From assembly GCA_027491115.1 (NCBI GenBank), contig JAIXWV010000025.1, positions 1 to 43,701 on the forward strand: 43,701 nt of DNA, written 5' to 3'. Origin of the DNA: Pseudomonadota bacterium. GTDB taxonomy: Bacteria; Bdellovibrionota; UBA1018; CAIMNF01. The number at the start of each line of letters is the position of its first letter. The first letter of the stretch is position 1. The notes under the pieces were generated by a model. The model was not told the origin of the DNA. It searched no databases and was given only the letters and a program-made list of their open reading frames with translations. Positions 7,518 to 15,957 of the stretch are shown here, in pieces. The position numbers were made by a program, and so were the translations under genes.

Positions 7518-8468
7518 ATGCCAACGAACGGGAACGACGACAATCGGCAACATTTGCCGGAAAAAACGCATTACTCCACCCATCCGGGACAGCGCGCACG
7601 GATCTCGATGATCGCCACTCCGATCGGGAATCTCAGTGATATCGGGGAGCGGGCATTGAGGGCGCTGGAAGAGGTCGAAGAGCTCTGGTGCGAGGACACG
7701 CGTCATACACAAGCTTTATTGAATGCGCTGGGCATCGAACGGAAGCGCCTCAAGCGGGTGGATCAGCACACCCCGGATGCCGAGCTCAAATCGCTCTTGC
7801 GGCAAGTGGAAGAGTCAGGTCTGCGGGTCGGAGTGGTCACGGATGCCGGCACGCCGGGACTCAGTGATCCGGGAGCTCGACTGATTCAGCTCGGGGTGGG
7901 GTACCCGGGGATCCGTTTTGAACCGATTCCGGGGCCGTCCGCACTGTCCACCTTCGTATCGGTGGCCGGTTTGGTCGGGAACTCGTTCCTGTTTCTGGGA
8001 TTCTTTCCCCGAAACCCGACTGAAGCGCTTCAATTGTTAACGGAATTGAAAGAATCCCCAGCGACTCAGAACTTGATCTTCTTCGAGAGCCCGAACCGAA
8101 TCCTGGAGACCGTGGGTGTATTGAGGTCATTTTGTGAAGGCTTGGATATCTCTCCGGAATTTGTTCTGGCCAAGGAACTGACCAAGGTTCACGAGACCTT
8201 ATATCGCGGAGCGGGTGCCGGGTTTCTGTCGTGGATGGAGACCCAAGGATTCGATGAACGGGGTGAGTGGGTCTTGGCTGTGATTTTACCCAAAGACAGT
8301 TTAAAAAAAGAAAAAGATCAATCGGATTGGCGTCTTGTTCTCGAGTGCTTATTGGAAGCTGGAATTTCGGCCAAAACCGCGAGTCAGATTGTGGTGGGTC
8401 GGTTTTCTGTCGCGAAAAATTTGGCGTACAAGGCCGCTCTCGATTTTCAGAAATTTCAAAAAAAATAA
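7518..8468 (+). CDS. rsmI: 16S rRNA (cytidine1402-2'-O)-methyltransferase
   Basis: 316 residues, tetrapyrrole-methylase fold. Diagnostic blocks are ATPIGNLSDIGERAL, CEDTRHTQ, VTDAGTPGLSDPGARL, EPIPGPSAL and FFESPNRI. The enzyme methylates the ribose of C1402 in the ribosomal P site using SAM. The first 30 residues before the core are polar and could be shortened by starting at ATG 7608. The last about 60 residues (after AVILPK) form a Lys-rich tail. No clear Shine-Dalgarno precedes the ATG at 7518. Confidence 0.95.
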   Translation: MPTNGNDDNRQHLPEKTHYSTHPGQRARISMIATPIGNLSDIGERALRALEEVEELWCEDTRHTQALLNALGIERKRLKRVDQHTPDAELKSLLRQVEESGLRVGVVTDAGTPGLSDPGARLIQLGVGYPGIRFEPIPGPSALSTFVSVAGLVGNSFLFLGFFPRNPTEALQLLTELKESPATQNLIFFESPNRILETVGVLRSFCEGLDISPEFVLAKELTKVHETLYRGAGAGFLSWMETQGFDERGEWVLAVILPKDSLKKEKDQSDWRLVLECLLEAGISAKTASQIVVGRFSVAKNLAYKAALDFQKFQKK

Positions 8469-8477
8469 CTAAAGTGG

Positions 8478-8505
8478 TTGACCCACTTTCGAAGCCTTGT
8501 ATCCT
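8478..8505 (+). promoter_or_regulatory. promoter for a small transcript upstream of the HD-GYP gene
   Basis: TTGACC (8478-8483), 16-bp spacer, TATCCT (8500-8505). The -35 sits in the centre of an inverted repeat AAAGTGG...CCACTTT (8471-8489), which could be an operator. It starts just after the rsmI stop. Confidence 0.5.
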
Positions 8506-8511
8506 GTTGAT

Positions 8512-8645
8512 GTGTGGTTGTGGTTGAGTCCAAGGATGGATTCGCAGCGGGAGAAAACAAATTCTCTATAGTCGGCAAGGTCGACTGAAAAAGCTCCACT
8601 GCCCCGGTGAGATCAGGATGATTCCTCACCGGGGCACAGTTTTTT
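8512..8645 (+). ncRNA. candidate small RNA or attenuator leader with CsrA-type hairpins
   Basis: About 130 nt between a promoter and a strong terminator, with no ORF that has a ribosome binding site. Hairpin 1 is GAGTCC/GGATTC (8526-8543) with loop AAGGAT; a second is AGTCG/CGACT (8570-8586); an outer pairing GCAG..GGAG with CTCC..CTGC (8544-8602) would overlap the base of the terminator stem, allowing an either/or fold. The terminator loop also contains AGGAU. It matches no riboswitch class I can recognise. It may be a free sRNA or the attenuated leader of the HD-GYP gene starting at 8764. Confidence 0.45.
8600..8645 (+). terminator. Rho-independent terminator
   Basis: Perfect 12-bp stem (8600-8611 with 8625-8636, TGCCCCGGTGAG and its complement), 13-nt loop, then CAG and a run of T (8640-8645). 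It ends the small transcript and any read-through from rsmI. Confidence 0.9.
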
Positions 8646-8732
8646 CAAGGCTGCACTTTCTTCGATTCCGCTCCATTCCACTCCATTCGCTCCTCCGTCG
8701 CGGTACGTGAGTTGTTTTTCGGGAGGGAGTGT

Positions 8733-8749
8733 CCGTTCAGGATGAACGG
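8733..8749 (+). promoter_or_regulatory. AGGAU-loop hairpin next to the HD-GYP ribosome binding site
   Basis: CCGTTC/GAACGG stem with loop AGGAT, directly followed by the GGAGAGGG Shine-Dalgarno and the ATG at 8764. The loop carries the GGA core bound by CsrA/RsmA proteins in other bacteria; binding here would block translation. Inference from motif and position only. Confidence 0.4.
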
Positions 8750-8763
8750 GGAGAGGGATTCGC

Positions 8764-9372
8764 ATGGACGCGAAACTCCTGAATCAAACCCAAACGGTCG
8801 AGTTGACGAGGCTCGAGGAACGTTTGCTGGATCTCGTTGCCCGGAAGGATCTTTCAACTCTCGGGCATTCGAATCGCGTCGCCACGTTGACCCGTGAGTG
8901 GGCCGAATTCATGTTGAGCCGTGGACTTTGGATCGGGGTCAGTCCGACCCGGATCGGATCCGCTGCCCGTATGCATGACGTGGGAAAAGTCATGGTTCCG
9001 GATTCGGTCTTGCTCAAAGCGGGTCCGCTCGATGCTCTCGAACGGGAACTGATGAACGCACATGCGGAAGCCGGTTACGAGATGGTCAGGGATCAGGATG
9101 TTTCGGGCTATTTGGCCATGGCCGTCCGACACCACCATGAGCGCTGGGATGGGCAGGGGTATCCGCTCGGTCTCAAGGAGGATGAGATTCCCTTCCAGGC
9201 CCAAGTGGTTTCGATTGTGGATGCGTTCGATGCCATGACCGAGGACCGGGTTTACCGGAAGGGTCGCTCTCCGGAAGAAGCCTTGGCAGAAATCGAGCGT
9301 TGCGCAGGAAGTCATTTTAGTCCTAGTCGCGTTGCTGAATTCGTTCAATTTATCCATGCGCGGAACGGCTGA
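8764..9372 (+). CDS. HD-GYP domain phosphodiesterase (cyclic-di-GMP type)
   Basis: 202 residues, a stand-alone HD-GYP domain with no sensory domain. Motifs in order: GHSNRVA (about 34-40), MHDVGK with the metal-binding HD (about 71-72), HHHERWDGQGYPLGL containing the GYP signature (about 124-137), and IVDAFDAMTEDRVYRKG. Such enzymes hydrolyse c-di-GMP, which controls motility versus surface states. The strong GGGGAGAGGG ribosome binding site ends 6 nt before the ATG and abuts a hairpin. It is followed after 22 bp by accD, but an independent leader with hairpins and a terminator precedes it. Confidence 0.88.
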   Translation: MDAKLLNQTQTVELTRLEERLLDLVARKDLSTLGHSNRVATLTREWAEFMLSRGLWIGVSPTRIGSAARMHDVGKVMVPDSVLLKAGPLDALERELMNAHAEAGYEMVRDQDVSGYLAMAVRHHHERWDGQGYPLGLKEDEIPFQAQVVSIVDAFDAMTEDRVYRKGRSPEEALAEIERCAGSHFSPSRVAEFVQFIHARNG

Positions 9373-9394
9373 TCTGGGTTAACCTGAAGGCATC

Positions 9395-10261
9395 ATGTCC
9401 TCCTGGTTCGACGACCTCAAGACCCCGAAATTCAAAGGGGAACAGCAAGCCCGTATCGCCAAGATCCCGGAAGGTCTCTGGGGCAAGTGCCCTCAGTGTG
9501 GAGAGATCATCCAGACTCGGCAGCTGCAGGAGAATCTATCGGTTTGCTCCGAGTGCGGGCACCACCTCCGGGTCACTGCGGCCGAGCGGGTGGCCCAGTT
9601 GACGGACCCTGACTCATTCGTGCCTTATGGCGGCGACTTCAAGTCCAATGATCCACTCGAGTTTGACGACCAGAAGCCTTACAAGGGCCGACTCGAGCAG
9701 GCAATCCGCAATCACAAGCTGAACGATGCTTTTTTGTGCGGAAAAGCCACTCTCGAGGGAGTCCCGTTCCATATCGGAGTCTTTGAGTTCAAGTTTATGG
9801 GCGGAAGTATGGGCGTTGCGGTGGGCGAAAAGATCACCCTCACGCTCGAGAAAGCGCTCGAAGAGCGTGTCCCTGCAGTGGTGATCTCTGCGAGCGGCGG
9901 AGCCAGGATGCAAGAGGGGATCTTGTCTCTCATGCAGATGGCGAAAACTTCTGCGGTCATTCAAAAAATGCGGGATGCGGGCATTCCCTACATCTCGATT
10001 CTCACGGATCCCACCACAGGCGGTGTTGCCGCGTCTTTTGCCATGCTCGGAGACGTCATTTTGGCCGAACCGGGCGCCTTGATCGGCTTTGCGGGTCCTC
10101 GTGTGATTGAGCAGACCATTCGGCAAAAGCTTCCTGAAGGATTCCAGAGGAGCGAGTTTTTGCTTAAACACGGGTTTGTTGATCGGATCGTTCCCCGTAA
10201 GGAACTCCGTTCGGAGTTGCATCAGTTGTTCCTGCGTTTGGGAAGCCGGTGTTCGTTCTGA
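9395..10261 (+). CDS. accD: acetyl-CoA carboxylase carboxyltransferase subunit beta
   Basis: 288 residues. An N-terminal zinc ribbon is formed by Cys32/Cys35 (CPQC) and Cys51/Cys54 (CSEC). The crotonase-fold core shows FMGGSMGVAVGEKI, SASGGARMQEG, TDPTTGGVAASFAMLGD and GFAGPRVIEQTI, all diagnostic. With AccA it transfers the carboxyl group from biotin to acetyl-CoA, the first step of fatty acid synthesis. GAAGG precedes the ATG. The 3' end overlaps the lptD frame. Confidence 0.96.
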   Translation: MSSWFDDLKTPKFKGEQQARIAKIPEGLWGKCPQCGEIIQTRQLQENLSVCSECGHHLRVTAAERVAQLTDPDSFVPYGGDFKSNDPLEFDDQKPYKGRLEQAIRNHKLNDAFLCGKATLEGVPFHIGVFEFKFMGGSMGVAVGEKITLTLEKALEERVPAVVISASGGARMQEGILSLMQMAKTSAVIQKMRDAGIPYISILTDPTTGGVAASFAMLGDVILAEPGALIGFAGPRVIEQTIRQKLPEGFQRSEFLLKHGFVDRIVPRKELRSELHQLFLRLGSRCSF

Positions 10262-12540
10262 GCGGGATCCGGATGCTTTCCGTTCTGCTCCTCGTTCTGA
10301 CCCTCCTTTCGGGAGCGAGTGCTGAGGCGCAATCCAATCTGATGCAGTTCGGATCGGATCACACCCTCGTCAAGCGTAAGGAAGACCGGGTTGAATTGCG
10401 GGGAAACGCCTACGTTTACCGTGACAATGAGGTGATCAAGGCCGACGCGATCGATCTCGATCAAAAAAACGATTATGTGCGGGCCAGCGGACGGGTTTTG
10501 TATCAGTTCGGAGAGTATTCCGTCCGTGCCGATGCGATTGAAATGGACCTGAAGACCCACGTGGGGAGGATTCTGAACGGAAGTCTTTCCAACGGGCAGT
10601 TTTCGCTTCGCGGCTCGAGTTTTTTGACCGAAGGCCTCAAGCACTTCAAGATCAGTGACTACAATTATTCCACCTGTGTCGACTGTCCCAATTCTTGGGA
10701 GTTGACTGGTAAAGAGGTGGATTTCACGATCGAGGGGTATGCCTTCATCCACGACTTCATTTTCAAGGTGAAGGATGCGTCCGTCATGTGGCTTCCCTTC
10801 ATGGTGATCCCCGCGAAGACCAGACGGCAGAGCGGGCTCTTGTTTCCACGTTTCGGGGTGAATCAGGTCTACGGGGCCTTTGTAGTTCAGCCTTATTTCT
10901 GGGCGATCAACGACTGGTCCGACATGACTTTCGGTGCCGGAATCTATGCCAGTCGGGGTAGCCGGTTCGAGTGGGAGGGAAGGTATGTCCTCACTCCCGA
11001 GAGTCGGGGGACTTTCAACCTGTTCTGGACCCGGGATGATGCCGTGAGCGGGCTTCGCTATCGGTATGGAATCCGGAGCGAGGTCACCCAGGAGATGCCC
11101 TTCGGTTTCGACGCCAAATTGCGACTGAACGAGGTGAGTGATTCCGGTTATCCGGTGACCTATTCCGAAGACGTGCCCGGTCGTCTGGAGCCGGTGTTGG
11201 CCAGCGACCTGTTTTTTTCCCGGAACGATCCGTCCGTGAGTACAGTGCTTTCGTTCAGGCGCATCCGGAATCTCTTACGTTTCGATTCGAACAACCGGTT
11301 CGTCGGGGGCTTCGATCCCACCACGGTCCAGGATTCGCCCCGGATCGTGGTCAACTCCAATGATCAGTTCGTGTTCGGACAGAGTTTCGCAGCGGGAATC
11401 GAAGCGAGATTCAACCGGTTTTCCCGTGAGGCGGGACCCTTCGACCGCTTCACGGTCGGTTCGGGTCAGGTGGAGACCATCCGTGAGGCAAACCGCTTCA
11501 CCCTCATTCCGAACCTCTACACTACGCTCAATCCCAAGCCCTGGCTCTCACTGACTCCCTCGGTCCAATACCGATCGTTTTTTTACAACTTCAACGGCAT
11601 TTATCCGAACCTCGCGCGTGGATACCTCCTGGCCCAGGCCGATTTGAGCTTCCAGCTCGAGAAGGTGTTCCGTTCTGAGGATCCGGAGGTGAGTTACAAG
11701 CACACCATCCGTCCGACCCTCACTTATGCGAACATCCCGACCATCCAGCAATCCAGTCAGCATCCGTTCATCGACCAGGTCCAGAGTCAGGCGAGGCCCG
11801 GGCAGTACTTCGACAATTCGGACATCGTTCCCGAACGGACCACTCAGAACTTGAACAGTTACTTCACGCCGCTCGGAAACTCTTTGACTTATGGTCTGGT
11901 GACCCAGGTTTTCCGGAAGCAGGCGGGTAAAGATGGAGCTCCGGACCAGGTCGTCCGGCGTTTCGAGGCCGGATTGACCCAGACCCTCGACATCAAGGAG
12001 GCTAACCGGTTCCTCTCAGATCCTGGAAACGACGACCGGGTCCTCTTGTCGCCACTGTTCACCCATATGATGTACACGGGAGACAAGTTCAACGCCCGGA
12101 TGGAATACACCTACTATTCTTTCTTGGATCGTTACCGTGACGCTCAACTGCTCCCGTTCGCGAATCCGCACCGACTTAGTTCGACATTCTCTTGGATGTT
12201 CGAGCGTGCTGTGAAAGACGGGCTTCTGCGGTTTGAGCGGAGTCTCTCGGTGAATTACACCTTCTCGAAATTGACCGCGCGGGTGTCTTCCCTGCAGACC
12301 AGTTCCAACTTTTCATTGAACGACTACGTCATGCCCCGGGTCTCGCTTTCTTACAATCTGGTGAGCGGCAACTTTGCGCTTCTCGACAGTGCCTTCGGAG
12401 TGCTTTTTCAGAGCCCTTCCCGTTGTTGGCAGCTCGATCTCGGAGTGATCAACTCGATCGACCGGGGGACTGGCCCGGTCATCAATTTTTCGATGAACAT
12501 CTCAGGGAATTCTATGGGTCCCTTGGATCAAACGTTGTAA
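10249..12540 (+). CDS. lptD: LPS-assembly outer membrane protein LptD
   Basis: 763 residues. A signal peptide (hydrophobic SVLLLVLTLLSG then ASA) is followed by an OstA/LptA-like periplasmic N-domain (about residues 35-160, repeated beta-strand pattern such as VELRGNAYVYRDNEVIKADAIDLD) and a long aromatic-rich beta-barrel. A CVDC pair (about 141-144) may take part in disulfides. It inserts LPS into the outer leaflet of the outer membrane with LptE. GTG 10249 overlaps accD by 13 nt and gives an Arg in the signal n-region; ATG 10273 is the alternative start. Implies a full LPS outer membrane. Confidence 0.88.
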   Translation: MFVLSGIRMLSVLLLVLTLLSGASAEAQSNLMQFGSDHTLVKRKEDRVELRGNAYVYRDNEVIKADAIDLDQKNDYVRASGRVLYQFGEYSVRADAIEMDLKTHVGRILNGSLSNGQFSLRGSSFLTEGLKHFKISDYNYSTCVDCPNSWELTGKEVDFTIEGYAFIHDFIFKVKDASVMWLPFMVIPAKTRRQSGLLFPRFGVNQVYGAFVVQPYFWAINDWSDMTFGAGIYASRGSRFEWEGRYVLTPESRGTFNLFWTRDDAVSGLRYRYGIRSEVTQEMPFGFDAKLRLNEVSDSGYPVTYSEDVPGRLEPVLASDLFFSRNDPSVSTVLSFRRIRNLLRFDSNNRFVGGFDPTTVQDSPRIVVNSNDQFVFGQSFAAGIEARFNRFSREAGPFDRFTVGSGQVETIREANRFTLIPNLYTTLNPKPWLSLTPSVQYRSFFYNFNGIYPNLARGYLLAQADLSFQLEKVFRSEDPEVSYKHTIRPTLTYANIPTIQQSSQHPFIDQVQSQARPGQYFDNSDIVPERTTQNLNSYFTPLGNSLTYGLVTQVFRKQAGKDGAPDQVVRRFEAGLTQTLDIKEANRFLSDPGNDDRVLLSPLFTHMMYTGDKFNARMEYTYYSFLDRYRDAQLLPFANPHRLSSTFSWMFERAVKDGLLRFERSLSVNYTFSKLTARVSSLQTSSNFSLNDYVMPRVSLSYNLVSGNFALLDSAFGVLFQSPSRCWQLDLGVINSIDRGTGPVINFSMNISGNSMGPLDQTL

Positions 12541-12563
12541 AACTGATCCCCCGTCGGTACAAT
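12535..12563 (+). promoter_or_regulatory. promoter for surE
   Basis: TTGTAA (12535-12540, includes the lptD stop codon), 17-bp spacer, TACAAT (12558-12563), then 7 nt to the surE ATG. A near-consensus promoter that predicts a leaderless surE mRNA. Confidence 0.65.
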
Positions 12564-12570
12564 TTTCTTT

Positions 12571-13332
12571 ATGAAAATCCTGCTTTCCAATGACGACGGG
12601 GTGCATGCACCCGGCCTTCGAATCCTATACGAAGAGTTGAAGAAACTCGGTACGGTCAAAGTGGTGGCACCCTTGGAAGAGAAAAGCACGATGGGTCATT
12701 CCCTGACCCTTCACAAGCCTTTGCGCTTGCTTCCGATGGACAAGGACTTCTACGGGGTGAGTGGTTCTCCTGCAGACTGTGTCTATATTGGAATGAGACA
12801 AGTCATGAAATCCACGCCGGATATCGTGGTTTCCGGGATCAATCGCGGAGCAAACCTGGGGCAAGACGTTTACTATTCAGGGACCGTTTCTGCCGCCCGC
12901 GAGGGTTGCATGTTAGGGATTCCATCCTATGCAGTTAGCCTGGATGTCGATTTCAAGAATCGTAAGCCCGAGTCCAAGTTGCACTATGAGTCCGCCGCAA
13001 AAATGGCGGTCAAGGTGATCCGGGAGTTCCAGAAGCGCACTCTGCCGAAATTCACCTTGATGAACATCAATGTACCCGATCTTCCTCTGAAGCGGATCAA
13101 GGGAATTGTTGCGGCTCGTCAAGGATTTCGCTATTATTCCAGTGCTGTTTTGAAGCGCACGGACCACCGCGGCAAAGATTACTTCTGGGTGGGCGGTCAG
13201 TATCATGGTTTCGAGCCGGAATCCGATACGGATTGTGCGGTGGTACACAAGGGATTCGTCTCCCTGACGCCGCTCAAGCTGGATGTGACCGATATGGCCT
13301 ATCTGGATGAGATGAAGAGGTTGGCTGAGTAA
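12571..13332 (+). CDS. surE: 5'/3'-nucleotidase SurE
   Basis: 253 residues. The N-terminal MKILLSNDDGVHAPG contains the metal-binding NDDG motif; SGSPADCVYIG, VSGINRGANLGQDVYYSGTVSAAREG are the other family blocks. SurE dephosphorylates nucleoside monophosphates and is linked to survival in stationary phase. It is followed after 3 nt by an M23 lipoprotein gene, like the surE-nlpD neighbourhood of many proteobacteria. There is no Shine-Dalgarno; the ATG lies 7 nt after a strong -10. Confidence 0.95.
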   Translation: MKILLSNDDGVHAPGLRILYEELKKLGTVKVVAPLEEKSTMGHSLTLHKPLRLLPMDKDFYGVSGSPADCVYIGMRQVMKSTPDIVVSGINRGANLGQDVYYSGTVSAAREGCMLGIPSYAVSLDVDFKNRKPESKLHYESAAKMAVKVIREFQKRTLPKFTLMNINVPDLPLKRIKGIVAARQGFRYYSSAVLKRTDHRGKDYFWVGGQYHGFEPESDTDCAVVHKGFVSLTPLKLDVTDMAYLDEMKRLAE

Positions 13333-13335
13333 ACC

Positions 13336-14001
13336 ATGATGCTGAAAAGGCTCGGACAAGGGCTGTTTTTCTTTCTGCTTCTGACTGAGCTGTCTGCTTG
13401 CGCGGTCAGGCCGGTTCAGTCGTCTCGCCGTGGACTTCTGGAGCAGGAAGAACGCGTGGTGGCGACTCGCTCCAAAGGGGGCGAAAGCCGTTCCGTGGCC
13501 CGGAGAACCGCCAGTGTCGATTTCGGCAATCGAACCATGGGTTCAGTGCCTCTTCCCGGCAGGTGGCAGTGGCCCCTCAAGGAAGTGGAGATCTCTTCTT
13601 CTTACGGAGAACGCGGCGGCAAATTCCATCAAGGCGTGGATCTTCGTGCTAAGATCGGCACCCCTGTTCTCGCTGCCGCATCAGGCGAAGTGGTTTATGT
13701 GGGTTCGAAGATCCGGGGCTATGGACGGATGGTGGTCCTCAAGCACGAGAGTGGCTTCTACACCGTGTACGCCCATCACTCCAAAAATCTTGTGAAAATG
13801 GGGAACCGCGTTCATCAAGGGCAGGTCATCGCTTACTCGGGGAAGACCGGCAGGACCTTCGGAGCGCACCTTCATTTTGAACTCCGTCGGGGAGCCCAGA
13901 GTATCGATCCCGAGTACGCATTCAACGGCTACTTCAAGGTTCCTGCGAACCGGAAGATCGCCAGCAACAAGGATAAGCCCCAGGCTGAGTTCGAAGATTA
14001 A
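13336..14001 (+). CDS. M23-family peptidoglycan peptidase lipoprotein (NlpD/EnvC-like)
   Basis: 221 residues. A lipoprotein signal ends in the lipobox LSAC (Cys near residue 22). After a basic, low-complexity linker, the LytM/M23 domain spans about residues 80-210 with HxxxD (FHQGVDL) and HxH (GAHLHFELR) zinc ligands, so it is probably catalytically active, unlike degenerate NlpD proteins. There is no LysM domain. It probably cuts peptidoglycan cross-links at the outer-membrane face. Cotranscribed with surE. The last 4 nt overlap the convergent metallo-beta-lactamase-fold gene. Confidence 0.9.
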   Translation: MMLKRLGQGLFFFLLLTELSACAVRPVQSSRRGLLEQEERVVATRSKGGESRSVARRTASVDFGNRTMGSVPLPGRWQWPLKEVEISSSYGERGGKFHQGVDLRAKIGTPVLAAASGEVVYVGSKIRGYGRMVVLKHESGFYTVYAHHSKNLVKMGNRVHQGQVIAYSGKTGRTFGAHLHFELRRGAQSIDPEYAFNGYFKVPANRKIASNKDKPQAEFED

Positions 14002-14954
14002 GCTCCCGGGGCCGGAGTTTCGGCCGGATTTGCTGCAGGCATGATCTTCTTCAGGATTTTGATTTCCTCGTTCCGTTTCGGAACAAAGAAATTCGGAGAC
14101 GGCTCGTATGCTTTTTGCAGAAGCTCCCGGATTTCCCCGATCTGATTGCCCGGTAAGCGCATCTCTTCGAGCTGTTCGTGTTGGAGGAGGAAAAAGTCGA
14201 AGTGCAGGGGAACGACCATCGGCGCTTCGATCCGCTTCATGTTCTTGTCGACCAGGTCCTCGAGGCTCTTCTTGTTGGCGATTCCAACAAAGTAGGCATC
14301 GGTCTTCTTTGCGAATTCAGCATGAGGCTCGAAGAAGTGACTGCCCTGATCAACCAGTAGAGCCCCGTCCGGATGCTCGATCCGGAACGCCCAGACCTCG
14401 CCCTCATGATACTGATAGAAGCCGAATTTGAAGTCATCAGGGACTTCTCCCGGGAGGAATTTGATCGCTAATTTATGAAGGATTGGAGCATGCTGACGCC
14501 TGAACGGAATCACCTTGAATTTTCCGACCGAGAATTCCTTTTTGTCTTCCATGTCCTCGAACTTGGCCTTCTCTTGCGGATCCTTGAGTGCGATCCGTTT
14601 CAGGGATGGGCCTCCGCGAACCACCGCGCCGGTCGCCCCGGAGACCGCACCGATGTCTGAGACATGGTCGAAATGACAATGGCTTGCGAAGACGGCTTGG
14701 GCACTTTTGATCCCGGCTGCCTCGAGACCTGATTTTACCTTCTCAGGATTGGAGCGGAATTCTTCCCCAAGAATCCAATGCCTCCAGGTGGGCTTGGTGA
14801 AGACCGGATCGAACAGGAGGGTCGTTTCACCGTCCGTGATCGACAGTCCTGCCACTCCGAGCCAACGTGCAGTGAGCCCTTCGCCGAAACACAATTCAGG
14901 CAGCAGGAGCAAGAGCAGGATCGGAAAGCCAGTCATACGGTGAAAGGGGCGCAT
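13998..14954 (-). CDS. secreted metallo-beta-lactamase-fold hydrolase
   Basis: 318 residues. The signal peptide (residues 1-24, Leu-rich) is followed by an MBL fold with the zinc motif HCHFDH (92-97), later His residues in QHAPILH, an Asp in VDQGSHFF, and PLHFDFF near the end. The fold is of the UlaG/NAPE-PLD-like type (a short domain with LFDPVF TKP near the start). The substrate is unknown; the protein is probably periplasmic. It ends with a Pro/Ala-rich tail. A TGA-TAAACT extended -10 (14961-14969) ends 6 nt before the ATG. Confidence 0.8.
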   Translation of the reverse strand: MRPFHRMTGFPILLLLLLPELCFGEGLTARWLGVAGLSITDGETTLLFDPVFTKPTWRHWILGEEFRSNPEKVKSGLEAAGIKSAQAVFASHCHFDHVSDIGAVSGATGAVVRGGPSLKRIALKDPQEKAKFEDMEDKKEFSVGKFKVIPFRRQHAPILHKLAIKFLPGEVPDDFKFGFYQYHEGEVWAFRIEHPDGALLVDQGSHFFEPHAEFAKKTDAYFVGIANKKSLEDLVDKNMKRIEAPMVVPLHFDFFLLQHEQLEEMRLPGNQIGEIRELLQKAYEPSPNFFVPKRNEEIKILKKIMPAANPAETPAPGA

Positions 14955-14960
14955 GACGAA

Positions 14961-14969
14961 AGTTTATCA
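14961..14969 (-). promoter_or_regulatory. extended -10 for the metallo-beta-lactamase-fold gene
   Basis: TGA directly before TAAACT, 6 nt upstream of the ATG at 14954; the -35 region is only T-rich. Consistent with a leaderless start. Confidence 0.35.
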
Positions 14970-14983
14970 TGACTCTATGGGAA

Positions 14984-15017
14984 TAAAAAAACCCCTCCGG
15001 TCACGATCGGAGGGGTT
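14984..15017 (-). terminator. Rho-independent terminator of tRNA-Asp
   Basis: Reverse-strand RNA forms a 10-bp stem AACCCCTCCG/CGGAGGGGTT (14990-14999 with 15008-15017) and runs into a U-tract (14984-14991). Confidence 0.9.
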
Positions 15018-15024
15018 GAAAAAA

Positions 15025-15101
15025 TGGCGGGAGCGATGGGACTCGAACCCACGACCTTCGCCGTGACAGGGCGACATTGTAACCGACTCAACTACGCCCC
15101 C
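15025..15101 (-). tRNA. tRNA-Asp (anticodon GTC)
   Basis: 77 nt on the reverse strand. Acceptor arm GGGGGCG/CGCTCCC (one G-U), D-loop with GTTGAGTCGGTTA, anticodon loop CTGTCAC giving GTC, T-loop TTCGAGT, and a genomically encoded 3' CCA. A promoter lies just upstream and a terminator just downstream, so it is a single-gene unit. Confidence 0.96.
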
Positions 15102-15118
15102 GCATTGGAACAATAAGG

Positions 15119-15147
15119 AAGCTACCGGATGAGGGGGGCTTTGTCTA
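15119..15147 (-). promoter_or_regulatory. promoter for tRNA-Asp
   Basis: Reverse strand TAGACA (15142-15147), 17-bp spacer, TAGCTT (15119-15124), about 17 nt before the mature 5' end. Confidence 0.5.
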
Positions 15148-15155
15148 GGGTTTTA

Positions 15156-15947
15156 TCAAATTCCGAAACCGCATTTTTTGATCAAGAATTGACTGAATTC
15201 GGTGTCGGTTGGAAACAAAAATTCGACTTCGGAGGTCTTGTCTTGATTGAAGAGGAGCGACGACGACACTTTGCACGACTGTGTGCCTCGGGTGATGGTG
15301 GCGAGGGTCCCGAGACGGGGATCGCCACCTCTCTTGTCGACCCGGATCATCACGCCGTCTCCGCTGTAATGGAGACGTGCAAATTTGCGTTTGAAACGAT
15401 CGGTACCCAGATCGATCGGGGCGGTTTCCTTGAGTGCTCCGCCTAAGATCTCGTGGGTTGCGCCATCGAAGTCGACGGTTTCTCCCGTGGGAAGTGTGAC
15501 TCTCATCCGGGCTGCCTGGCCCGGACTCTCGATCCATTCCAATGCTGGCAGGACCTTTCTTGGAAAAAGGTAAATGTAGCTCTCCATCAGTTGAGAGAGG
15601 TATTCATTGGGTGCGTCTGTCACAGAAAAATAGATGTTCTGGCGAGCCCGGCTTTGGAAGCTGAACGAAAATGTCCGATCGGGACCTGCACCGGGTTCGG
15701 ACCTTCTTGGAACGATCCGGTTGGGTCCCTCATTGGTGAACTGGAATCCCACCAACGCTCCACCAGACTCCTCAACTGAAAGTGAATAGGATCCTCCCGT
15801 CGAGGGGGCAACGATCAAGGTGTCTCCAGGCCTTCCGGGAATCATGAGATCCCGATCGGGAGCTGTCACCCATGATTCGGGGGCGGGTGCTTGAGCATGG
15901 GATGCCATGGGAGATAGAGCGAGAATGAAAAGCAGATACGGGAGCAT
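15156..15947 (-). CDS. secreted protein of unknown function
   Basis: 263 residues. The signal peptide MLPYLLFILALSPMASHAQA is followed by a soluble, beta-rich, presumably periplasmic or cell-surface domain; I recognise no family. The only cysteines lie in the last about 50 residues, near the C-terminus (TQSCK and KKCGF). The frame is open to an ATG at 15986, but a near-consensus promoter (15958-15986) lies between, so the ATG at 15947 is the likely start, about 10 nt after the -10 and with no ribosome binding site. An operator-like palindrome in the promoter suggests tight control. Confidence 0.75.
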   Translation of the reverse strand: MLPYLLFILALSPMASHAQAPAPESWVTAPDRDLMIPGRPGDTLIVAPSTGGSYSLSVEESGGALVGFQFTNEGPNRIVPRRSEPGAGPDRTFSFSFQSRARQNIYFSVTDAPNEYLSQLMESYIYLFPRKVLPALEWIESPGQAARMRVTLPTGETVDFDGATHEILGGALKETAPIDLGTDRFKRKFARLHYSGDGVMIRVDKRGGDPRLGTLATITRGTQSCKVSSSLLFNQDKTSEVEFLFPTDTEFSQFLIKKCGFGI

Positions 15948-15957
15948 GATGGCGCCG

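Noticed and set aside
8512-8763. c-di-GMP riboswitch ahead of the HD-GYP gene
   Set aside because: Neither GEMM-I (GGGCAAACC/GGACGCAAAGCC type) nor GEMM-II core sequences are present; only general hairpins and a terminator are seen.
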